From Bacteroidales bacterium UBA5536 (lineage in GTDB: Bacteria > Bacteroidota > Bacteroidia > Bacteroidales > F082), in the NCBI GenBank assembly GCA_002426795.1, contig DINQ01000003.1, positions 1 to 64,000 on the forward strand: DNA of 64,000 bases, read 5' to 3'. Shown one piece after another: positions 60,558 through 64,000 of the stretch. Both the position numbers and the translations under genes were made by a program. The first letter of the stretch is position 1. Each line of letters opens with the position of its first letter. A model generated the notes under the pieces. The model saw nothing but the letters and a program-made list of their open reading frames with translations, did not search any database and was not told the origin of the DNA.

Positions 60558-62417
60558 ATGAAAACTCTTCTGTTTCTTCTGGGCCGGATGCTTTTGTTCT
60601 GGTTGTTGTTGTTTGCATTGCTCCGTGCAGTTTTTTTGCTGGTTTATGTTCCGCTTCTGCAGCAGGACGGCATCGGTTTTGGTGAGAGCCTGCAAAGTTT
60701 TTACCACGCCTTTGCACTCGACCTGGCTACGGCATCCTATGTTTTGATGCTGCCCATGCTCTTATTGGTTGTGGCCGTGTTGGTCCGCCGCCAGTGGCCT
60801 TTGAAGCTGATTCGCTTTTATTCCTTTGTTTTTATCCTCTTTTATGTGCTGGTTGTTTTCGCCGAAACAGGTCTTTATACCGAATGGAAAACCAAACTCT
60901 CCTACAAGGCGCTCACCTATTTGAGTCACCCAAAAGAAATCTTCGATTCGGCTTCAACAGCTACTTTTTTCATGCTCATCGTGGGTTGGATTGGGATTTC
61001 GCTACTGGCAAATTATGTTTACCGAAAATTTGTTCAGCCCAATATTCAGCTGAGCAATATCAAACGGATTGTAGCGGCTTATCTTATTATACTGACTGTT
61101 CCTTTGTTGTTTTTAGCCAGTAGGGGAGGTCTGCAGGAAATTCCAATCACCACAAGTGCTGCCTATTTTAGTCAGCATAATATCCTCAACCTGGCTGCCG
61201 TAAATCCAGGTTATAATATTCTGGTGAGCACGCTTGACTCACGTAACCTCACCAAAGAGAATCCCTTTAAAAGCATGCCGGACGAAACCGCTCAGGATTT
61301 AGTAAAGAAGCTACATGAAACCAATTGCGACAGCACTGTTTCCATTCTGAAGGTTAAGCGACCCAATGTGGTGATTGTTTTGCTCGAAAGCTGGTCGGGC
61401 GACCTGATTGAATCGTTGGGTGGAGAACCGGGCATCACACCGAATTTTCACGCGTTGGAAAAAGAAGGGCTGTTGTTTACGAATTTCTATGCCAGCGGCA
61501 ACCGTTCGCAGCAGGCCATCGGTTCAATCTTTGCTGGTTTACCTGGATTGCCTATTACCACCATCACCAATCATCCGGAGAAATATGCAGCTTTGCCAAG
61601 CATGGTCAGGCGATTGAATTCCAGTGGATATAATACCAGTTTTTTCTTTGGCGGGCAGCTTATCTACGGAAATATTCTATCCTTTCTGGTCTATAACCAG
61701 TTTGATAAAATTGTTGAAGGAAAAGACATTGATGAGGATCTGCCGCGCGGTAAACTGGGCGTTCACGATACTTATATGCTGCCCTGGTATGCCCGGGAAC
61801 TGAATAAATTGCCACAGCCTTTTTTTAGTACGGTTTTTACGCTGAGCTCACATTCGCCCTATGATTTTCCGGGTGAGCACCCCATACAATGGCCTAAATT
61901 GGAGAAAGACTTTGTTAACTCAGCGCATTATACCGATGAGGCGCTTGCCGGTTTTTTTGCAACTGCCAAAGAGCAGCCGTGGTACGACAGCACCTTGTTT
62001 ATTCTGGTGGCTGATCATAGCCACAATACCTACCGAAACCACCCGATAGAAACCTTTGAATACCGGAAAATCCCCTTGCTGCTCACAGGTCCGGCACTAA
62101 AGGACTCTTTACGTGGAAGGCAAAATGACATCATCTGCGGCAATACTGATATACCGGCAACCCTCATGTCTCAACTGGGCATGGGGCATGCGGAGTTTTT
62201 CTGGAGCAAAGATGTTTTCAATAAATGCTACAAGCCCTTCGCTTATTTTGAATTTAACGAAGGGCTTGGTTTCATGACGCCAGAAGGCCATTTTGTGTGG
62301 AACAAACAACTCGACCGCTACTACCAGAACACCTTGCCTGCCGATTCAACGCAACGCATCACCAGCGAAGGCAAAGCCTATGTGCAACAGTTGTTTCAGG
62401 ATTTTTTGGGGTATTGA
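60558..62417 (+). CDS. LTA-synthase-like membrane sulfatase/phosphoglycerol transferase
   Basis: 619 residues. Five N-terminal membrane helices lie about 1-200 (LFLLGRMLLFWLLLFALLRA, then FYSFVFILFYVLVVFAETGL). The periplasmic alkaline-phosphatase-like domain starts near 270: RPNVVIVLLESWSGDLIESL (metal Glu), ASGNRSQQAIGSIFAGLPGL where a Ser sits at the nucleophile position that is Thr in S. aureus LtaS, FTLSSHSPYDFPG, and ADHSHNTYRNHP (metal Asp-His-His). Such enzymes move phosphoglycerol or phosphoethanolamine groups onto glycans or lipids. ATG 60558 is chosen because the -7 box overlaps the upstream in-frame start. Confidence 0.9.
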   Translation: MKTLLFLLGRMLLFWLLLFALLRAVFLLVYVPLLQQDGIGFGESLQSFYHAFALDLATASYVLMLPMLLLVVAVLVRRQWPLKLIRFYSFVFILFYVLVVFAETGLYTEWKTKLSYKALTYLSHPKEIFDSASTATFFMLIVGWIGISLLANYVYRKFVQPNIQLSNIKRIVAAYLIILTVPLLFLASRGGLQEIPITTSAAYFSQHNILNLAAVNPGYNILVSTLDSRNLTKENPFKSMPDETAQDLVKKLHETNCDSTVSILKVKRPNVVIVLLESWSGDLIESLGGEPGITPNFHALEKEGLLFTNFYASGNRSQQAIGSIFAGLPGLPITTITNHPEKYAALPSMVRRLNSSGYNTSFFFGGQLIYGNILSFLVYNQFDKIVEGKDIDEDLPRGKLGVHDTYMLPWYARELNKLPQPFFSTVFTLSSHSPYDFPGEHPIQWPKLEKDFVNSAHYTDEALAGFFATAKEQPWYDSTLFILVADHSHNTYRNHPIETFEYRKIPLLLTGPALKDSLRGRQNDIICGNTDIPATLMSQLGMGHAEFFWSKDVFNKCYKPFAYFEFNEGLGFMTPEGHFVWNKQLDRYYQNTLPADSTQRITSEGKAYVQQLFQDFLGY

Positions 62418-62531
62418 CAAGTTTGTGCTATATCTCAAAGCTGCCAAACAAGGCAGATATTGATATGAATACTGAAATTGCACAGACGGAATTATTCTGG
62501 ATTTTTAGTTGGAATTGCGTTTTTCAAAAAT

Positions 62532-63173
62532 TTATATTTCAAGTTGCCAGGTTAGTTTTGTGCCATTTGATTTTCCTACAAAGCGTATAATACCGTATTT
62601 GAGGTTCCAGTAAACCTCAAAACCATCATTGGCGCCGCCTTGATAAAAATAATAGACCTTTTCGAAGATTTTGCCATCCATTTCTATTCCGTAGGTTTCG
62701 GCCAGTTTGTCTGCTAAAATCAATGATCCTTCATGTTCACAACCATTTAGCAGCGCACATCTTGGGAAATTTTCGGTGTTTAAATCGTCATATTTGGGTA
62801 GCGATTGAATAATGAAACAGCTAGACTCAATATCCCCATAGATCCAATTGTCGTTTGACGCTTCAATTCGTATTTCCTGAATCTGGGTGCTAAAATTGTG
62901 CATATCTGCTCCCCAAACTGAATAGGTTCCTGTTTCGGTTTTGAATTCAACTTTGTTCACGAAAACCGTATCAGTTGATCCATCGCTGCAACGATAATGT
63001 AAGACATCACCCTCAGCAAAAACACACCTGTCTTCAACCGGAATGGTAAAACGCACTTCTTTCAGTTTCTCTTTTCCGCATGAGATTGTCAGAAAAACCG
63101 AAAACAGCAGTAGAAAAAAAGTAGCTATTGACTTCACACCAGGCGACTTTTTGGTTTTGGTAAAGATACGCAA
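62532..63173 (-). CDS. Lipoprotein of unknown function
   Basis: 213 residues. A positively charged N-terminus (MRIFTKTKKSPGVKSIATFF) leads into LLLFSVFLTISC with lipobox TISC and then GKEKLKEVRFT. Four Cys residues remain in the mature part (RCVFAEGDVLHYRC, SSCFIIQ, PRCALLNGCEHEG), enough for disulfides. The last 60 residues contain many aromatic residues (YYFYQGGANDGFEVYWNLKY). No family recognised. Confidence 0.78.
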   Translation of the reverse strand: MRIFTKTKKSPGVKSIATFFLLLFSVFLTISCGKEKLKEVRFTIPVEDRCVFAEGDVLHYRCSDGSTDTVFVNKVEFKTETGTYSVWGADMHNFSTQIQEIRIEASNDNWIYGDIESSCFIIQSLPKYDDLNTENFPRCALLNGCEHEGSLILADKLAETYGIEMDGKIFEKVYYFYQGGANDGFEVYWNLKYGIIRFVGKSNGTKLTWQLEI

Positions 63174-63338
63174 AGTTCACAACGAAGTCAAATGATTGAA
63201 ATTGAGGATATTAAATTTTAAAATAATTTCAGGAACTATGGACTGTCTTTCGAGCAGAGAGGCTACCCAACAGAGGTGAATTAGGTGGTGTCAAAGGATC
63301 TGTGTGAAAGCACTTTTTGAATGAAGCCTTGAGTTTGC

Positions 63339-63369
63339 CTATGCCTTTTGCCAACTATGCCTTTTGCCA
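63339..63369. repeat. Tandem 15-bp direct repeat
   Basis: CTATGCCTTTTGCCA occurs at 63339-63353 and 63355-63369, one base apart, in a gene-free gap of 255 nt. A slippage duplication is the simplest reading. Confidence 0.7.
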
Positions 63370-63428
63370 CATGCGCTTCTGTTTATGCAAAAGAAACGCA
63401 ATAGGATATGCACAATAAAAGCTTCGTC

Positions 63429-64000
63429 TCAATCAAAATCATTCAAGATTATCGTCGTCTTCAACCCGGATGAAACCCGACGCAATGTATGGTCTCTGTG
63501 ATCAGCACCCAATAGAAAAATCATTTTTTTGCCGGCATTGCTTTCAATGATTTCCAGAATATGTTGGGCAATCGACTCGTCTCTTTGAGAATAGAAATCA
63601 GACAGCAGCTTGTATGCTGTGTCGTTTAACAGAAACTTCAGTTGCTCATAATAGATACGGTTGATCAAATCGTATCTTCCATCATTCAACTCGCGCAGTG
63701 AGGCGGTGAGGGCCAAACGATCTTTTTCTTCGGACACAATATCCAAAACTGCCATTTTTTTAAGCATAGCACTGTCTGCCGCCAGCTGCTTTTGTAGTAG
63801 TTTAACAGGACTTTTTTCTTTCCAGTAGTTTTTAGGTATAGCCTTGCCAGCCAGTTCATCGCCCAACCAGTCGAAGCCCATCACGCTCTTTGAAGGATAT
63901 CTGTCGCGGCAGACGTACATCTCATAAGGGTAATTGTTTTTCAGGTAAGACTCCGTGCTGTCGATGTCTTCTGCTCTGATTTCGACCCCGATGATGTCTG
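63429..64000 (-). CDS. Unknown protein, possibly TraB/ChaN-like (gene runs off the right edge)
   Basis: The frame stays open to the window edge, so at least 190 residues are seen and the start is missing. The visible part begins IIGVEIRAEDIDSTESYLKN. Near the end is KKMIFLLGADHRDHTLRRVS, which resembles the closing GxxH region of TraB/GumN- or ChaN-like proteins, and RDESIAQHILEIIESNAGKK precedes it. No signal or membrane part is visible. The family is not certain. Confidence 0.55.
   Translation of the reverse strand, partial: DIIGVEIRAEDIDSTESYLKNNYPYEMYVCRDRYPSKSVMGFDWLGDELAGKAIPKNYWKEKSPVKLLQKQLAADSAMLKKMAVLDIVSEEKDRLALTASLRELNDGRYDLINRIYYEQLKFLLNDTAYKLLSDFYSQRDESIAQHILEIIESNAGKKMIFLLGADHRDHTLRRVSSGLKTTIILNDFD

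Noticed and set aside
1..64000. tRNA, rRNA, CRISPR array, insertion sequence or prophage
   Set aside because: No cloverleaf-like stretch with a T-loop, no regularly spaced direct repeats, no transposase- or integrase-like protein and no inverted repeat pair around a gene was found.

Overview
This window looks like chromosomal DNA of an anaerobic or facultative member of the Bacteroidota, probably close to Bacteroidales. Signs of this are many upstream boxes that fit TAnnTTTG (the Bacteroidota -7 promoter element), few Shine-Dalgarno sequences, a carboxypeptidase with a type IX secretion C-terminal sorting domain, a serine palmitoyltransferase for sphingolipids, and the gene order bamD-rpoZ-coaBC-DUF4835-recN. 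It also has LytTR two-component systems, a hybrid-size propeller sensor kinase and many MKK-type lipoproteins. I see no rRNA, tRNA, CRISPR array, insertion sequence or prophage. Two genes are cut by the window edges (an isocitrate dehydrogenase at the left, an unknown protein at the right).

Layout. 1-8.5 kb: icd and a divergent LysR regulator, with a T-N11-A dyad between their promoters; an acetyltransferase; a MORN-repeat protein; then a leftward efflux operon (TolC, HlyD and two ABC-2 permeases, no ATPase gene) preceded by a Crp/Fnr-type regulator, with a perfect TTGA-N6-TCAA palindrome in front of the operon. 8.5-9.25 kb: a gene-free AT-rich stretch with several inverted repeats. 9.25-20.5 kb, rightward: a DAK2-DegV fusion, a fused ADP-forming acyl-CoA synthetase, a membrane protein and a porin-like protein, an aminotransferase, and a four-gene 2-oxoacid:ferredoxin oxidoreductase. 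Transaminase, oxidoreductase and ADP-forming synthetase together form an amino-acid fermentation route that yields ATP. 20.5-31.6 kb, leftward: two lipoproteins, a LytTR regulator with its propeller sensor kinase, fabI, and the recN/DUF4835/coaBC/rpoZ/bamD block. 31.9-34 kb: serine palmitoyltransferase and an unknown membrane protein.

34-42 kb, mostly leftward: secreted M14 carboxypeptidase, dapA, a DUF6913-like protein, an MBL-fold hydrolase (rightward), a zinc-ribbon protein, an SpoU methyltransferase, a saccharopine-dehydrogenase-like enzyme and a drug/metabolite exporter divergent from a MarR regulator. 43.3-47.4 kb: a tight rightward set of sodium/solute symporter, acetyltransferase, alanine racemase and an ornithine-racemase-like enzyme. 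47.5-53 kb: an ICMT-like methyltransferase, an orphan TPR histidine kinase, a nitronate-monooxygenase-like flavoprotein and a membrane LytTR regulator. 53.2-56.1 kb: an ECF sigma factor with a recognisable ECF-type promoter of its own, a membrane-anchored probable anti-sigma protein and two exported beta-helix proteins. 56-64 kb: DUF3108 protein, AbgT transporter, Ca/Na antiporter, YggS-type PLP protein, an LTA-synthase-like membrane sulfatase, a lipoprotein and the partial gene.

Most of the window is ordinary core genome. The less usual parts are the ECF/beta-helix operon, the symporter-GNAT-double-racemase cluster, the efflux operon with its adjacent regulator and palindrome, and the palindrome-rich gene-free gap.
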